DNA of 64,000 nucleotides from Glutinoglossum americanum (GCA_020080175.1 JAGHQL010000088.1:1-64000), one strand, 5' to 3'. Shown: positions 10,956-23,400, counted from the stretch's first letter. Translations and numbers: made by a program. Notes: generated by a model from the sequence alone, not told the origin.

Positions 10956-12960
10956 GGTGGGAATTGAGATGGCGGGTGGGCTGGGTTGGCTGTAGTGACG
11001 CGTGGCCAGTACTGGTTGTATCTCCACCCAGTTTACTTCTCCCTTCCCCCCTTTCGGTTCCTTTGTCCAAATTCTTACCTTAGCCCGAGCGACTCGATCT
11101 GAGCCCGAAAAGCAACGCATATCGAAAGACGAGAGCGCTATTTCCCCCATTGCGTTGGAATGTGAATCCTGTAACCACCCCTAGGTGATAGGAGGTAAGT
11201 CCGACTGAAAATCTAGCGTTGTAGATCTACATAAGTGCGCCGATTAGAGCTAGCTATTCCAAGGTAAGTGAACGGTAAGCCACCGGATACTCTTTTGGCG
11301 ACTTTGTTGTCATGCTTAGGGTGCGCTTTGATCGACTGGGTAAAAGCCTCGCGACGCCTTACTTTCTTGAGAGCAAAAATAGGTATCTAGTCTTAAATGG
11401 ACCATGAGGAAAACTATGGATTAGGCTGCGCGTCCCCTAAGTAATGAAACCTTAACGGAACGCTATGGAAAGCTACGCGGGCCGTTAATCGCAGTTTGGG
11501 CTAAGGCCAACCTAGCGGTGGTTTCAAAGTAACAAGGTAGACTAAGGTAGCCATCGGAAGGCTGCGCTTAGTCATGATTTTTCCACGAGCGTTTATCATA
11601 TGGGTAGAGATAGCCTGCTAAGCCATCTCTTTCGCCGGGAATTCGGTGGGGCCGTAGCTTGTAAGCCCTGGCCGTGGCGAATAATAGATCACATATGCTT
11701 TTTCTGCGGCCCGCTGGCTTACTCCGTACTCCACGACAAGGCATGAGGGTGGGACCTGACAACCCTCCACAGATCTTGGCTAAAAGGCCCCACACAAGCC
11801 GCTTTAGGCGTAGCTGGCCTCAGTCGGCGTGGAAGCATGGCCTTGGTAAGTCGCGTGCGTAGGGCAAATCGCGCAATCATTGAACTGATGCAGCTCCGTT
11901 TTGTCGTCAGCATGAACCTCGGGACTAGCTGTGGACTGGTTGCGCACCATCGAGCTGGCTTGATACGCTAGCTGAGAGCTGGACTTTTAGAATTGAGGCA
12001 ATGCGGGCGTTGCGGGATGCGGGCGTCTGCCTATCGATAGTGGTGGGGTCGACTCCACTATCGCTTTGGTGCAGTGACACCCGGGTCGACTTGGGTGTCG
12101 CTGCACAAGAGCCATAGTGGCTGGACCAATTGGGTGACGGAACCCGACGGAGCTTACACGGGTGCTCGTTCCACACTCCAACATGGGCATTACTTTTTAG
12201 GCAGGATTCCCGAACACCGGCCAAAAAAGGCGACCGACCAAGAGGATTCTTGCGAGGAAGTCATCGAGTTGTCCGGGAAGATTGTTGGTGGGTGAAGCGA
12301 TCCAATTTGCCTCGGGCGGGGAAATTCGTCCAGTCGGAGAGCGAAAGTGCTCATCTGCACCCACCGGCTACACCCGATCGGCGATCTTTCCAATCTACTT
12401 GGTTGACGGTATCGTTACACCATTGAGCGTTTTTGGCCTCGATGCAACGGATCGCTGATATGCACCACCGGAAGCATGAGGGGGACTCCGACGCAGCTAC
12501 GGGGTTGGTTCGTGGCGGCTGAGCCAAGAGCGAGATGCATTGGGCTGGCTGCATTGGCTGCGTGCTTGACAAGCCGTTGATACCCTGTACGTCAACTGCG
12601 CGGATGTCTCGCCGCGAATGAACGTGCGGTCTTAGCGAACCTTATTCCATCTCCGTGCAACCTCCGAAGATTGGATGAGGAGAAGCACAGGAACAGCGGA
12701 CAGGGATCTTATGTGACGTCTTATGGTTTTTACGGTATTATATCTATCAATGGGACCCCTACTGCGACAAATCCCGCAAGGACTCGGAAATTCCCCTCTG
12801 ACTAGACTATCTGGCTACCCACCTCTCCACCTTACTCCAGCTTTCCGCATCCTCCTCCTTCGCTCCTTCCTCACGAGACCCTTCAGCTAAAAAAGACAGC
12901 TCTCAGATCAACGGGAAAAAGCGGAATTGTCAAGGTAAGAACACGTTCCTCACGCTCCAC
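10956..12960. other. 2-kb intergenic region, no gene seen
   Basis: No convincing coding sequence on either strand. The base composition is neutral and the short open frames have no domains. It contains the twin hairpins at 12035-12106. Near the right end a good splice-donor string CAAG/GTAAGA occurs at about 12931-12940, so the ankyrin/vWA gene may have a 5'-UTR exon here. Confidence 0.5.
12035..12106. repeat. Two adjacent stem-loops with related loops
   Basis: Stem 1: CGATAGTGG (12035-12043) pairs perfectly with CCACTATCG (12055-12063) around an 11-nt loop. Stem 2: a 14-bp stem, 12069-12082 with 12093-12106, with one G-T pair, around a 10-nt loop. Both loops contain GGGTCGACT. They are 5 bp apart, in a gene-free stretch. 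No coding context or flanking target duplication was found; the origin is unknown. Confidence 0.65.
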
Positions 12961-14784
12961 ATGTGCTCGGGGCTGAGGATGCGGCAGATGAGCGGGACGT
13001 ACTCATTCCTTCGGGGGATAAAGTCGAGCGATATGACTCCCTCGGCCTTCAGTCCTCCTTATCGTAGGAGCAGAGCTTCGACGATTGTGCCTGACAGACC
13101 ATCTCCTCCATCGACCGTCAGCGACACATTCCCCGAGATAAACGACCGGGACGAAAACGGACAGACGCCATTGCATGTGGCCGCGAGCCGAGGACTAAGC
13201 GGGGTTGTGAAAATACTATTGAGGGATGGGGCTGATAAAGAGGCGCGGGATTACAAAAGGCAGACACCACTCCACCTAGCGGTGAGCAACGGAGATGTGG
13301 ATACGGTGTTGAAGCTGCTAGGTCCGGGAATCAACGCGACCGACAAGAATGGACATACTCCTCTCCACGTGGCTGCGCGCGACGGGAAGCGCCACATCGT
13401 ACAACTGCTTGTTGACGAAGGCGCAGATATGGATGCGAATGCTACAGACTCGCGGACACCGCTGCATGTCGCCGCAACCCGTGGGAAAACCGACGTTGTG
13501 AAAGTTCTAGTACGGGAAGGTGCCAACCGATCTGCAAGGGATAACAACGGCCAAATCCCATTGCACTTGGCTCCCGATCCCGCCACCGCATCCGAGCTCC
13601 TAAATCGCAACGTTTCGAAAGTTGTATGTCCCCCGAAGTTCTGCTCTGGTCATTCCAGCCCCTCACTGTGTTTCTAGCCACCACCGAAGACAGCCGCCGA
13701 TTACCAGCTCTATGCTCGGAAATTCGTCAACAGTCATTTATCCAAGTTTCCTGATTTCGGCGACACGCACATGAAAAAACTTGCTCAGAAAGCTTCCGTT
13801 CGAGCCAAAGAGGCTGCCACGAAATGGAACCTGTCTGACGAAACCGCTGCAGGTCTCATCAAACTTGCCCTTTACGATTTCGTTCTTCTCTGCGGTGAGC
13901 ACAATTCCCCCTTGCGCGCCTCTTAAAGCGGCATCACGTCTCTAATCACCGGCGCAGACGATAGCAGCTCTATGGACCAAGCGGATCGCAAACATACGCT
14001 CGAGAACACACTGCGGCAAGTCGCGACGCTCGCGTCGGTACTGGAGCCAACAGGGATATCGGTACGCTTCATCAATCATCCCACGGATGACACATTCAAC
14101 AAAATCGTGGATGTTGGCCAGATCATGGAGAAAGTCAAGATGGTGGGTTTTAGAGGTGATACGAAGCTAGGGACCATGCTTGATAGCAAGATCGTCCAGC
14201 CCATGATCATGCAAAAGGCTGAAACATGCACGCTCAAAAAACCCGTAATTGTGGTGATAATCACAGACGGCGAGGCAAGATCCCCACCCAAAACCTCCCT
14301 TTACCTAACCCCATCTTAACACCGCCACAATCCCACAGCCTTCCGAAAACCCCACCATAATCCGCGACACGATCCTAAAATGCAAAACCTCCCCCGCTGT
14401 CCAAGCATATGGAGACGCAGGCGTCGTATTTCTCATTTCCCAAGTCGGGGATAGTCCGGATGCGACGGATTTCCTACAGGATCTAGAAAGGGATCGAAGT
14501 TTGAGGGGGAGGGTGTATTGCTCCACGAAGAGGTTGGATGATTTGAATAGAAAGGTTAGGGGGGCGGAGAGTGATACGACGTACATTGCGCAGGTGAGTG
14601 ACGAGCTACTTGTGTGGCCTATATTGCATCGCTACGCATAACGGATAGGACTAACATGTTCGTCTCTGGGGGGCAGTTAATCAAGCTCTTCCTCTCAGCG
14701 CTCGACCACCATATCGCAGGCCCTCCAAATACATTAGTCAGCAGGCGAGGCAGCATAGCTTCTTCGTCAATCTATTCGTGTTGA
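12961..14784 (+). CDS. Ankyrin-repeat protein with C-terminal von Willebrand A domain
   Basis: Exons 12961-13623, 13678-13894, 13958-14274, 14339-14593 and 14677-14784; 519 aa, all intron phases agree. Residues about 62-215 are four full ankyrin repeats and part of a fifth (NGQTPLHVAAS, RQTPLHLAVS, NGHTPLHVAAR, SRTPLHVAAT, NGQIPLHLA). From about residue 285 a vWA fold begins: YDFVLLCDDSSSM supplies the DxSxS metal-binding (MIDAS) motif at residues 294-298, and VVIITDGE is the later acidic strand. Such ankyrin/vWA proteins are intracellular scaffolds in filamentous fungi; partners are unknown. The third intron (14275-14338) has a GC donor, which alone gives an in-frame join after DGE. The ATG at 12961 is the first in frame, but a 5' exon cannot be excluded. 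Confidence 0.85.
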
Positions 14785-15889
14785 TTTTTGGACCTTCTCC
14801 CACATACAATTAACGACATTGACGATGGGTTTTGGGTGAGGTTTGGGTAACGACTTCTTAACGAACGATAATGAAATGACCCCCTGATGATATGCATGAT
14901 GATGAATTACGTTATGGCGGAGGCGGGCGTTTTCTGGACACAATGATAGTAGTTTGAAATAAAAAAATTGTCAATAGTTCATTCGCTGAGAAATTCATGG
15001 TATGTAGATGCCTGGAATCGAGAATATATATTGTGGAATCCCCCGGGGCTTCGAAATAGATAGGGGCGAAAATAAATAAGGGGTTAAAAAGGCTTGGCGT
15101 AGAAATATCGTGAAAAGTAACTTTCAAACTCTATTTATTTTGGATGCCAACAAAACCCACTCTATTGAGCTTCCGACAAGCATTTAACTTAGGCATCAAT
15201 GGTATTAACTAGAGACACCCCAAGGGTAACCGTTAGGTCGTCGTTCACAGGCCTTGGGAGCGCCGAGCTATGGGGATTAAGCTTATGCGTCTAGAAGAGA
15301 GAGTCTATAGCCATTGGAATCCCCTCGAGAACCGCTGTTGCGGCGTTGGAAAGAAGTTTAGGAGGGAATCATGCGGGTACCATGGAGGACTCTTGAGGCC
15401 TATGGCTATACTGATATCCGTATATTTGGGAGGAACAGAGCCTCCAAAACCCCCCAAGAAACAACCGCCATAACACCACAACATACCACCCATCCATCTC
15501 ATAACCTTCCCTCCCCCCGCCCCACAAAAAAAACCCAAAAACCTACAAAGACCCCCCGCCCCACAATTCATACCTCAAGTCCCACAATTCCCAAAATCAT
15601 GACACCATCAATCCTGTCCCTACATAAACCCTCCCTCCCTCGAGCTCAATCCAATTTCCCTCCATCCCTCCTACACACACCTTCCATACATACAAACGGA
15701 AGGACAAGAAAAACAAAAAGAAACAAACCATCCCCCATCCATCAGGAAACCGCGAATCCCCATCGCAAAAGAACAAGAGCAAACACGCCCTGCGTTCGTT
15801 ATAATAATAACAATAACAACGATAACAATAACTCTTTCCATCCACACATCTACCCACCTAAGAAACCGAACAACGAAAGAACAGGAAAG
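14785..15889. other. Intergenic region with C/A-rich low-complexity tract
   Basis: No gene is supported. From about 15420 to 15880 the + strand is strongly C/A-rich, with runs such as CCCCCC and an (AAT/AAC)n microsatellite around 15800-15830. An open frame runs through this tract because the sequence is low in T, not because it codes. The end of the tract is probably the leader of the F-box gene starting at 15890. Confidence 0.5.
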
Positions 15890-17349
15890 ATGCAGGGAGC
15901 GATGTGTGTTGCTAGCAGCAGCAAAGTGGGATTCCAGGATCTTCCGAGGGAGATGGTGGGGGAAATTTTGGGTCATGTTAGTAGATGGATTCTATAGATG
16001 TTTTCAGATTGAGGATTGATAGCAGGGTGGAGGTTGCTGTTCGTTGCGATTTCCTAATTCGGAAGGGGATGATTTTTTTTGGTGTAGTGCGTTGTGTTGG
16101 CGGGGGAGGTTTTTTCTTTCTGTGCTTGCCTCGTGGATTGTCCCACGGGTGGATATCTGCTCTTCCGCACGCGTCTCTGATTCCCGCAATCGACATGCTG
16201 ATGACAATCCCCACAGCTGCCAGCCTCCGAGCTCCCAAAGGCCCGCCTCGTCTGCGTGGAATTCGACTACCTCCTACAACCAGAAGTCTTCCGCCATATC
16301 TCCATAAACCTCCATTACAGCCCTCTGCGCTCCATCCTTGGCAATGCACAAATGAACAAATTCCTTAGGGACTACGATCCTGTTGGGCTTCCGTCTTGCC
16401 AGTTCACACAATTTCTCGATATCGATAGATATTATCCTTGGCGTTCCTATGCGACGGAATTCGGCGAAGGCTATGAGCATGAAAAGGCAGATGACTTGAT
16501 TGAGATTATCTCGAGGCTAGAAAACCTCTACGGGGTCAAGTGAGTAGCTTTTGCTCTTTTACTGTTTCCCTTGTTCTTCCTCCGCGTGTTGAAGTTTCTC
16601 GGCGGAATACGGCGGTGGTGCTAACTATCGCTTCCTTGAATAGCTGGGTTCTTGGACCAGAAATTCATCAGAACGTCAGACAGGGTGTCATGGATGCTAT
16701 CACATCCCTGGATAACCTGCGCGAGTTCCGCTTCACATTCCTCTCCCAGCCCCCCCTCTTCAATGACATTCGACGCCTCACTAAGCTTGAGGTCTATTCG
16801 AATGTCAGCCTTCCTACTACCTACCAGGTCGTTGGCCAACTTCAACAGGTCATCGGCAGCAGCCCTGGACTCCGATATCTCGGCGTCGGCTTTTGCCTAG
16901 AGCACATCAAAGGCGTCAACCTTCCTCTACTTGACCTCTTCCGCCTCGTGCCGGAGAGCCGCACCCTCCCACTAGAGCATCTAGCTATAAAAGGTGCTTG
17001 GGGTTTGGTACTTGACAAATACTTTTACAATCACATTCGCGGTATCCAGACACTCGATTTGGGGCACATTGATGCTGCGGCAGATTTCGGAACTCCAAAC
17101 GCGGACCTCCTTTGGAACGGACTTCGCCGCCACCGCATCCTTCTTAAACACATCAGAGTGGCTAGAGCTTCTAAGGCCACGGTTGAGTACATGGCATCCT
17201 ACAGCGACACCATTGAGGAGTTCCGATGTGGAAGAGACTTGGCTGGCCTTGACGGCCAACACGAGATACCATACATGTTCGTTACGAGAGTCATCCCACC
17301 ACACTTTCACTCGCTCGAAATAATCCGCATCGCCATCGACGATGACTAG
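15890..17349 (+). CDS. F-box protein, 371 aa
   Basis: Exons 15890-15976, 16217-16539 and 16644-17349. The F-box spans the first junction: GFQDLPREMVGEILGH ends exon 1 and LPASELPKARLVCVEF opens exon 2, together the classic LPxE..xxIL..LP..xLxxxRLVC pattern. The second intron has a GCTAACTA branch point. The rest looks like a loose leucine-rich C-terminal region (LTKLEVYSN, LRYLGVGF, LEHLAIKG, TLDLGHID, LKHIRVA), as in fungal F-box proteins that present substrates to SCF ubiquitin ligases. The first intron is 240 nt, long for this window, but both its ends and phase fit. The stop lies only 3 bp from the stop of the converging Acr3 gene, so the 3' untranslated regions must overlap. Confidence 0.8.
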
Positions 17350-17352
17350 CGT

Positions 17353-18806
17353 TCAACCTTTCCAACTTCTCCTTTGTCCAAGCCATTTTACGAAATATAC
17401 CAAGCCCAGAAGCACTGGCACTTCTATCAACGGTCCAACAGTAGCCGCCAGAGCCTGATCACTATTAATACCGAACGTCGCGACGGCAACGGCAATGGCC
17501 AACTCAAAGTTATTACTCGCGGCAGTGAAGCTTTGCGTACACTCCAGGCGATACCCAAAGCCAAAGCGGTGGCAGACGAACAGAGTTAGGGAGAATATAA
17601 ATGCAAAGTAGACGATCAGCGGGCATGAAACCCTCACGACCGCAACGATCTGGTGGACCACCTGTCGCCCTTGGGACGCGAACAGGATCAGGATCGTGAA
17701 GAGTAACCCGAGGAGCGAGAAGGGACTCGCCCACTTTACGAATTTCTTATCGTACCATTCGCTCCCGAAGATTCTCCGGAGGGCGAAGCGCGTCAGGACG
17801 GCGGCGCCCAGCGGAATCCCCAGGAACACGGCCACGCTCCTGGCCACGACGGAATAGTTTATTATTACTGCGGTTTCCGGATTTCCCCCGATAACGTTGA
17901 CGAAGAAGACAGCGAGTGGGGCGTACAGCACTATCTGGAGGATGGAATTGAAAGCGACGAGGATGGCGCAGTATTCGCCGTCGCCGCCGGCGAGATCGTT
18001 CCAGACTAGGACCTGGGTTATTGTTAGCAACGCGTGCGTTATTTCCGGGGCCGGATCCCCCCAAAAGTCGTCTTTGTCGTTAGGACTCACCATCGCGATA
18101 CACCTGGCCACGCCTACCAGTATCAACCCTTCTCTCAGGGGTCTCTTATCGGGCAGAAACGCCCACGCCAACCCGAGCTATCATCACAAGTTCCAGTCAG
18201 CCTTTTTTTTTTTTCCTTCTTCTCGGAGCCGGGTTCTCTAATCCACTATTTCCAAAACCAAAAAAAAAAAAAAGAATCAACGCACCATGACGAGCGGCGC
18301 GACGATCCAGTTCACAACCACGCTGAACAGGATCTGCGTCCACAACTCCCTGGTCCTGAACACGCGGTGGAGCACCTCATAGCGCACTTTGCAAAGGATC
18401 GGGTACATCATCACGAGGAGGCCGACGGCTGCCATGACACACGGATACTGTCAGCCATGGGTTTATTTACCATTTTTTTTTCCTCTTTTGTTTTTCTTTT
18501 TTGGGAAGCGCTCTCTCTCTTTCTCTCTCACTCACCGATCGGCACGGCCACCCCGACGAACCTCCCGGCCTGCAGCTTCTCCCCGACGCCGTCGACGAAG
18601 TTCCCGAGGAGGACCCCGATCACCATGGCGAGGAGGATCCAGAGCGCGAGGAAGCGGTCGAGGATGGAGAGGCGTTTGTAGGCTGGTGGCGGTGGGGATG
18701 CCAGCGGCGGCGGCGCCGGGGGGGAGGGCTGGCTTTCGAGTTTGGGGGATTGGGGATCGGTGTCGGAGGGGGAGGGGGTGGGGGTTGGTAGTGGGGAGGC
18801 GGACAT
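17353..18806 (-). CDS. ACR3: Acr3-family arsenite efflux transporter
   Basis: Exons 18806-18536, 18428-18286, 18177-18091 and 18012-17353; 386 aa, all phases agree, with GCTAAC- or CTGAC-type branch points. After a Pro/Ser-rich cytosolic N-terminus of about 45 residues the first membrane helix reads LALWILLAMVIGVLLG. The transport motif VARCIAMVLVWNDLAGGDG holds the conserved Cys of Acr3 carriers; intron 3 splits it between M and V. Later helices include SLLGLLFTILILFASQ and a closing segment FELAIAVAVATFGINSDQALAATVGPLIEVPVLL, typical of the Acr3 C-terminus. Acr3 exports arsenite (and often antimonite) across the plasma membrane using the proton gradient. It lies head to head with the Acr2 gene, an arrangement that fits co-induction by arsenic. 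Confidence 0.93.
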
Positions 18807-19755
18807 GGTGGACTGCTTTTTTTTTGCTCTTTCGGGTAGATCGTTAAGGGATTTTGGGCTGATGGTCTTGTTGTTTGTGTATTGGGCCTTTGGGCCTTTG
18901 GGTCTTTGTTGGCGTTTGTTTGGATAGGATGGATGGGTGGGGTGGGGCGGTCGTCTCGTTGTGTATTCTCGTGGTGCCGAGGGCCTTTTTGTTTTTGGAC
19001 GGCGTTGACGTGGGTTGGTTGGGGTAGAGCTTGCTAAGTCCCCTTTAGGGTTATCCGAAGGGTCCTTTTTCTTTCGCGTCTTGCGTGGGTATGGGTGTAT
19101 AGAATAGGATGGAACAGGATAGAAATAGAATGGGTATATATATATTTTTTTCCCGAAAACTCTCGGGCCTCCCGTGTCCAGAGGGGGAGCAACGTGGAGT
19201 CTTATAGAAGGGTGAGAACTCGCGCCGGGCTGGCGTTTTGTTTGATATTAATTTTTTTTTTTTGGAGGGTTTTGGGGGTTCGTGGGGACCCCCGGGGCGT
19301 TAGGTCCATTTTGCCTTCCCCCGGTCCCGCCAATCAGAGGGGCGCAGTGACATATTCCTCCCGCCCGCGGCGATCAAGGCCCAACCCCTACTTCCACTTT
19401 CTGGCATTTCCCCCCCCTCGTGGTTCCCAAGCATACGTCAAACGGCGTGATAGGCGGCCAAGCCCCGGGTTTGGGATTTGTCACGGTGCCACCCCACCGT
19501 GTGCGCCATGCGGGTTTTGCGGTGGTGCTCTGTGTAGCGCGGATAGGGGAGGACATGTCACATCAGCCTGCGGCCATCCGGGCTGGGCTGGTTTTGCTAT
19601 ATAGCCCACGGGGCCGTCCCCCCCCTCCTCGGGCTTCCTTTTTTTTTTTTCTTCCAATCCATGCGCGCGGGTTTAGGGCTCCTGGTGTTGCTTGCCGCTT
19701 TCGATGCTCTGTTCTGTCCTGCGGGTGGATTTATCGGATCAATATAGCGTCTTTG
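18807..19755. promoter_or_regulatory. Shared divergent promoter of the arsenic-resistance pair
   Basis: This 949-bp gap separates the starts of Acr3 (-) and Acr2 (+). It has T-runs and A/T-rich boxes (TATATATATTTTTTT near 19136, CTATATAGCC near 19597) in otherwise G/C-rich DNA. No gene is supported; open frames here are low-complexity. Regulator binding sites cannot be named from the sequence. Confidence 0.45.
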
Positions 19756-20437
19756 ATGTCGGTGTCGGTGGTCGCCACGATGGGGGGGGAGAGGGAGAGG
19801 CCGTGGTATGAGGCGTTTCCGGTGCCGGGGAATAGGAAGCCGGAGGGGGTGGGGAGGGAGGAGGTGTTGGAGTGGTTGGAGGATGGGGTTGAGGGGTTTG
19901 TCTTGGTTGATCTGAGGAGGGTGGATTATGAGGTTCGTGAGGGGAGGCTGTTTTTCATTCATTCTTGGGGGTGTTCTGTTTTGTTTTGTTTCGTTGTACC
20001 TTGTCTGTTTACCGCCCATCAGGTCCTCTAGCCCTGACTACTAGGCATATCTGATGTCCATCTCCCTAGGGCGGCACAATCCGCACGTCTATCAATCTCC
20101 CCGCCCAGTCCCTCTACCCTAGCATCCCTATACTCCACGCGATATTCTCTACCGCGGGTGTCAAGACTGTAGTGTTTTATTGTGGTAACTAGCTGCTCCA
20201 TTCCAACGCTCCTCGCTCTAATGAGATGGCGCTGACGCCACGGCAGCATCTTCGCGCGGCCGTGCGACGCGTGCGGCGGGGTGGCTCGATGATTATTTGA
20301 AGGAGAAGGGCGATAGCAGGATGAGGAGTGTTGTTTTGGTCGGAGGGATTAAGGGGTGGGTTGGGGGTGGGGAGGAGTTTGTGAAGATGATGGATGGGTA
20401 TGAGGAGGGGGCTTGGAGAAAGGAAGTGGGACAGTGA
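19756..20437 (+). CDS. ACR2: Acr2-type arsenate reductase (rhodanese/Cdc25 fold)
   Basis: Exons 19756-19932, 20070-20184 and 20247-20437; 160 aa, about the size of yeast Acr2. The rhodanese-fold core reads FVLVDLRRVDYE, then GGTIRTSINLPAQS, then the active-site loop FYCASSRGRATRAAGW. The loop has the Cys-x5-Arg signature (C-ASSRG-R) of Cdc25-like phosphatases and arsenate reductases; intron 2 lies inside this codon context and its phase restores the motif. The C-terminal part VVLVGGIKGWVGGGEEFVKMMDGY matches the family end. Acr2 reduces arsenate to arsenite with glutathione/glutaredoxin, making the substrate of the neighbouring exporter Acr3. A second ATG at 19780 could also serve as start. 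Confidence 0.9.
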
Positions 20438-23400
20438 GGATGCGGGACGGGGTTTTCTTCTTCTCCGGGGAGCAAGACGAATGATTGAAGCTGAATTATC
20501 GAGAATTGATCTATCATCTTTGGCTAAACTTCTCGTTGGCCCTTTGTTGATTCGGCGTGGTTTTATTTTTTTTTGCATGCTCAACAGCTAGTCTAATGCA
20601 CTCACTCTAAGCTATCTATGATGAACTCCGCCGAGCTTAAGCAAATCCACCAATTCAATTCTGCGAGCTCTTCTCATCACATACGTGGCTGAGCTCACAA
20701 AAGATCAACAACAATCTCGCCTCTCGAGCAAACCAATCAGATGCCCCCAGCGACATTCTCCAAAATCACACGATCCCGCCCCTTCAAGCAAAGGCAACAT
20801 GTCACTCACCCTCACTAATTCGTTCACCGCCAATCCCCTCAAGTCCTATTCATAGCCTGCCCTGCCCGCAAGCTGTGCTTGGGTCTCAGTCGGAAGGGGA
20901 AGGGAGAGTGTAGACCAATGAGAGAGGGGGAGTGACATTCGCCGAATCTCGCGTAGGGAAATTTTTTCTCTCGGCGGCGAGGATGCAGCGTATCGGGTGG
21001 GGATTGACCGATGAATTGACGATCTGGAGCGGGTGTGACTGGGGTGAGAGGCTGGGAGAGGGGTAAGGCGAAGAAAGTTCTCTTTTTTTTTTTTTTTGGA
21101 GATTAACTAGAGGATCAGGAGACTGTTATTGTTTGTGAGTTGGGGTCCCGAATTGCCTTAGAGTGCGTAGCCAAACGCGACGTGAGTACCTCGCTTATGG
21201 GACCACAGTCAAAAAGGTACTTAATCCTCAACCGTTTGAAAGCCCAATAAGTATCCCCAAAATTGCTCAATTAACTCGAGAATAATTGCTAAATTAAAAT
21301 AAACTGCATGTAAGTGCAGAGTAGCTGGTGGAAATAAAATTTCGAATAGACTCGAGTCTGTAGATGTCGAATTACAATTCCACTCGGCCGTTGTATAATC
21401 GGGAGAAAATACACATTTGCTATAATATTCGCCGACCAAACAACAACATATCCTAACGGCCTTGAAAATTTATTTCCTAGCGGAGTTTATGTGGTGGTAC
21501 CCACCGTAGAAATTTTGAGAGTATAAAAGCTGCATCGTGGAAGTTCTTGCGGTTTTATTGGGGTTCACGTCGCCGTTGGCCATCTCGGACTCCAAGTTAG
21601 TCTGGACCACAATGCTTAATCATCTATCTTATCGGCAATCTAAACCAACTGGAGTTTAGCTCTCCTGGGATACGCTAATGACGTAGTTGTGTTGTTCAGC
21701 CCTCCCGGGTCGGGCAAAAACATCCGTCGACGTCACTCAAGGCTGGAGGTTCATTCGCCGGTTCCGTCCTCCCTTTCCTGCACGAAGCCGGATCCACCTG
21801 CCAACCCAACCGCTAGTGTGTTCCAAGGCTACGAGCCCAGCGACCGTGCCGGCGTCGCCGCTGTGCCGCTTCCGTTCGTGTCGCCACACCCCGCTTTGTT
21901 CATCACCAAGGCAATGCCAGCGCCGCCAGTCTCGTACCACTCCAAGCGGGTATTGGGCGGTTCCCGACCCGGCTAGTTGCGTGCCGAGCTGGCCACTGGG
22001 ACTTGCGTCTAGGCTTTCCGATGGCCCGGGGAGCTATCGAGCTGGGCTGCTTAGTTAGAGAAAATGCTGGTTGGGCTGTTGAAGATGCTGGCTAGGTTTG
22101 CGTGAATGGAGGGTTTGTGGGAACACAGGCGTTATAGAGTTCGGAGGGTGGAAAGTAGGATAGCTAGATGGTGGTGCGCGTGTCGAAGGCTCGTGTTAGA
22201 GGGGGTACTGCGAGATTGCGAGGGACGGTAGAGGGGTACTCAATTGGATTTACTGGCGGAACTCACCGCGTAGAGCCTGGGTTCCTTTGTGAGTAACCAT
22301 TCCAGCTAAGGTGGACGACTGCCGTTTCCCTCAGCTGAGCTAATCTAGCAGGACTAGTCAGTTAGTCGCCTCTAACGGGTTGGGGACACCGGTACGATCC
22401 CCCTTACCCCCATATAGCTATCAGCCTGACAGTCTTACAAGCCTAAAAACCAGAGGGGGTCGGTAACTAACCGCCTAGATCCACACTCCCATCCTGCGGG
22501 TCCGGTGTACTAACGCAGCAGGGCAACTAATTGGGACAATTTCTTGAAGACCCGCCAAACAGTGGCCAATTACCTAGCCAGTCACCGAGACTAACCCGCC
22601 AGCGTGCAGTAAAGCCCCTAGAACCCCCATATGGGCTAGGTGCTGAAGCCTGCTGCGGGGGCGTACATTAGCTTGCCCTAGCCGCCCGTGAATTGTGGTG
22701 GCGCTGGGCCTAGACTTAGCTGAACATAGGCGGACTAACCACACGCCTGGCCCTCAGATAAAGGCCTCAGTTAGAGGTAATGCCTATTGGGCTTCAACTA
22801 AGGCCACAAGAATTCTTTGGAACGGAGCAAACCCTAGAAAGCGGATCCAGAGTGGTTTGCACGTGGTAAGTCGCGTCGTTTAAGGGGCAATCGTTCCCAT
22901 TAGGTGAGGGAATTTCTGTAGAGCCTGCACTGTTGTTGTTAATCTGCTGCCGAGTTAGCTGGCTAGATCGCGGCGGCACACTGCGTGCAGGCCATGGCGT
23001 GGTGTGGTTGGCCTCTCATGCACGCTCAGGCGCGAAAAAAAAATCAAGGTCTCGCCACCTCCACACCCCCTTTTTGGCAATAACAACACCCCGACTTCGG
23101 TGCGGCCACACTCCGCGGAGGTGGCAGCAACTGCAATGCGACCGCGTTTTCAGGCAATTGCTTTTATATCTTCAGCGCTGCCTCCGCACCTTATCAGTAG
23201 TCCTATCCGCCTTTCGTTCTCAAGGGATCGGTGCTGACTGAGTCTTGTGTGTGTGGAAGCAGTTAGTGTCTTAGGGACTGTTGGGCTGAATTCTTGGCTG
23301 AAGTCGAGCATTTGCGTCGCCTAAATCCGTCACCGATGTGATTAACATCAAGAGGCACACCGCAGCGTTCCACTTCTCAATGTCCTAGCAAGGATTCGGT

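Noticed and set aside
11180-11560. Stretch with AAGGTAGACTAAGGTAGCC-like strings considered as rDNA or group I intron
   Set aside because: No conserved rRNA core or intron P/Q/R/S elements could be recognised.
15371-15889. Long open frame before the F-box protein
   Set aside because: Pro/Thr/Lys low-complexity from a T-poor tract; the F-box protein has a good Met at 15890.
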